From DATJZG01 sp035499295 (GTDB taxonomy: Bacteria; Myxococcota; Myxococcia; Myxococcales; Anaeromyxobacteraceae): 64,000 bases of DNA. How positions within the stretch are numbered: position 1 is the first letter of the stretch; each line of letters begins with the position of its first letter. The stretch covers positions 1 to 64,000 of the forward strand of contig DATJZG010000186.1 of NCBI GenBank assembly GCA_035499295.1, given 5' to 3'. This document shows positions 63,504 to 64,000 of this stretch, piece by piece. A model generated the notes under the pieces. The model searched no databases and had not been told where the DNA came from. It was given only the letters and a program-made list of their open reading frames with translations. Position numbers and translations under genes: made by a program.

Positions 63504-64000
63504 CTAGAAGGTCACGAGCGCCTGGACCTTGGAAGGGCCGATCCGACGCGCCCCGTGGAGGAAGGAGAGCTCGACCACGAAGGCGTAGCCGGCCAGGTCA
63601 CCGCCCTGGCGGGCCACCAGCCGGCCCACCGCCCCGGCGGTGCCGCCAGTGGCGAGCAGGTCGTCCACGATGAGGACGCGCTCACCCGGGCCGACGGCGT
63701 CGATGTGCAGCTCGAGTCCGTCCTCCCCGTACTCGAGGTCGTAGACCTCCTTGATGGTCTGAAAGGGGAGCTTGCCCGGCTTGCGGGCGATGGCGAGGCC
63801 CGCCCCCAGCGCGTAGGCGAGGGGGGCGGCGAAGATGAACCCGCGCGACTCGATGCCCACCACCTTGTCGATGCGCTCCTTCTCCCACCGGGACTTGAGG
63901 GAGTCGACGACGCGGCGATAGAGGGCGGCGTCCGCCAGGACGGGGGTGATGTCCTTGAAGACGATCCCTTTCTTGGGGAAGTCGGGGATGTCGCGGATCG
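63504..64000 (-). CDS. apt: Adenine phosphoribosyltransferase, 5' end missing
   Basis: 165 residues are visible; the coding frame runs off the right edge, so the start is missing. GIVFKDITPVLAD near the edge, IESRGFIFAAPLAYALG and the PRPP-binding RVLIVDDLLATGGTAGA are diagnostic. It salvages adenine to AMP. Only a few N-terminal residues should be missing by comparison with the usual 170-180. It heads the run of minus-strand genes. Confidence 0.94.
   Translation of the reverse strand, partial: IRDIPDFPKKGIVFKDITPVLADAALYRRVVDSLKSRWEKERIDKVVGIESRGFIFAAPLAYALGAGLAIARKPGKLPFQTIKEVYDLEYGEDGLELHIDAVGPGERVLIVDDLLATGGTAGAVGRLVARQGGDLAGYAFVVELSFLHGARRIGPSKVQALVTF

Overview
The window is 64 kb of very GC-rich, densely packed bacterial DNA with almost no tRNA, rRNA, IS or CRISPR signal. 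The gene set points to a Gram-negative delta-type bacterium of the Myxococcota, and most resembles Anaeromyxobacter. The supporting genes are a fused ResB-CcsA cytochrome c synthase, a cysteine-repeat (Stig1-like) lipoprotein, a glutaryl-CoA dehydrogenase, an HAE1-type RND pump, an NtrC-type regulator and LPS genes. This placement is inferred from gene content; no marker such as 16S is present.

Region 0-13 kb: a small STAS-like protein, a replication-relaxation family protein, an SPW-repeat membrane protein whose start region has been tandemly duplicated, the c-di-AMP synthase CdaA with its YbbR/CdaR partner, an MFS exporter, a 2,4-dienoyl-CoA reductase coupled to a glycosyltransferase-like protein, a SnoaL-like protein, a secreted S9 peptidase, and the fused CcsBA haem exporter/cytochrome c synthase. 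Region 13.5-18 kb: a cupin, then kdsB-kdnB-kdnA, which reads as a pathway for 8-amino-Kdo (Kdo8N) in lipopolysaccharide, followed by a convergent heptosyltransferase.

Region 18.5-32.5 kb: OxyR with an ATAG-N7-CTAT site at its own start codon, cardiolipin synthase, 6-phosphofructokinase, a J-domain protein, a Lys-rich small protein, a cysteine-repeat lipoprotein facing a DsbA-like lipoprotein whose two half-domains are in reversed order, an M20 peptidase, a fatty acid hydroxylase-like membrane protein, and an RND pump with its adaptor. Region 33-44 kb: MobA, FabI, a glyoxalase II-like hydrolase, an A-type Fe-S carrier, a pteridine-reductase-like SDR, a PduO-type adenosyltransferase, an ATP-grasp-like enzyme, and a signalling block (response regulator-diguanylate cyclase, histidine kinase, NtrC-type regulator).

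Region 44-54 kb: CBS protein, RarA divergent from an apparently leaderless NAD kinase, M24 peptidase, RecN, a PP2C phosphatase, then a short accessory island with an Xre/MbcA-RES toxin-antitoxin pair and a remnant of a second PP2C gene, then an M23 endopeptidase. Region 54-64 kb: SecA, a CBS protein, an HhH-GPD glycosylase-like protein, a RAM-domain protein, and a minus-strand run apt - MBL hydrolase - GT2 - flavin reductase - AI-2E transporter - glutaryl-CoA dehydrogenase with tiny gaps or 4-base overlaps. The apt gene is cut by the window end.

The most notable signals are the Kdo8N operon, the permuted DsbA fold, the RES toxin-antitoxin operator with its PP2C remnant, the duplicated leader of the SPW gene, and a perfect palindrome filling the promoter spacer of the histidine kinase gene.
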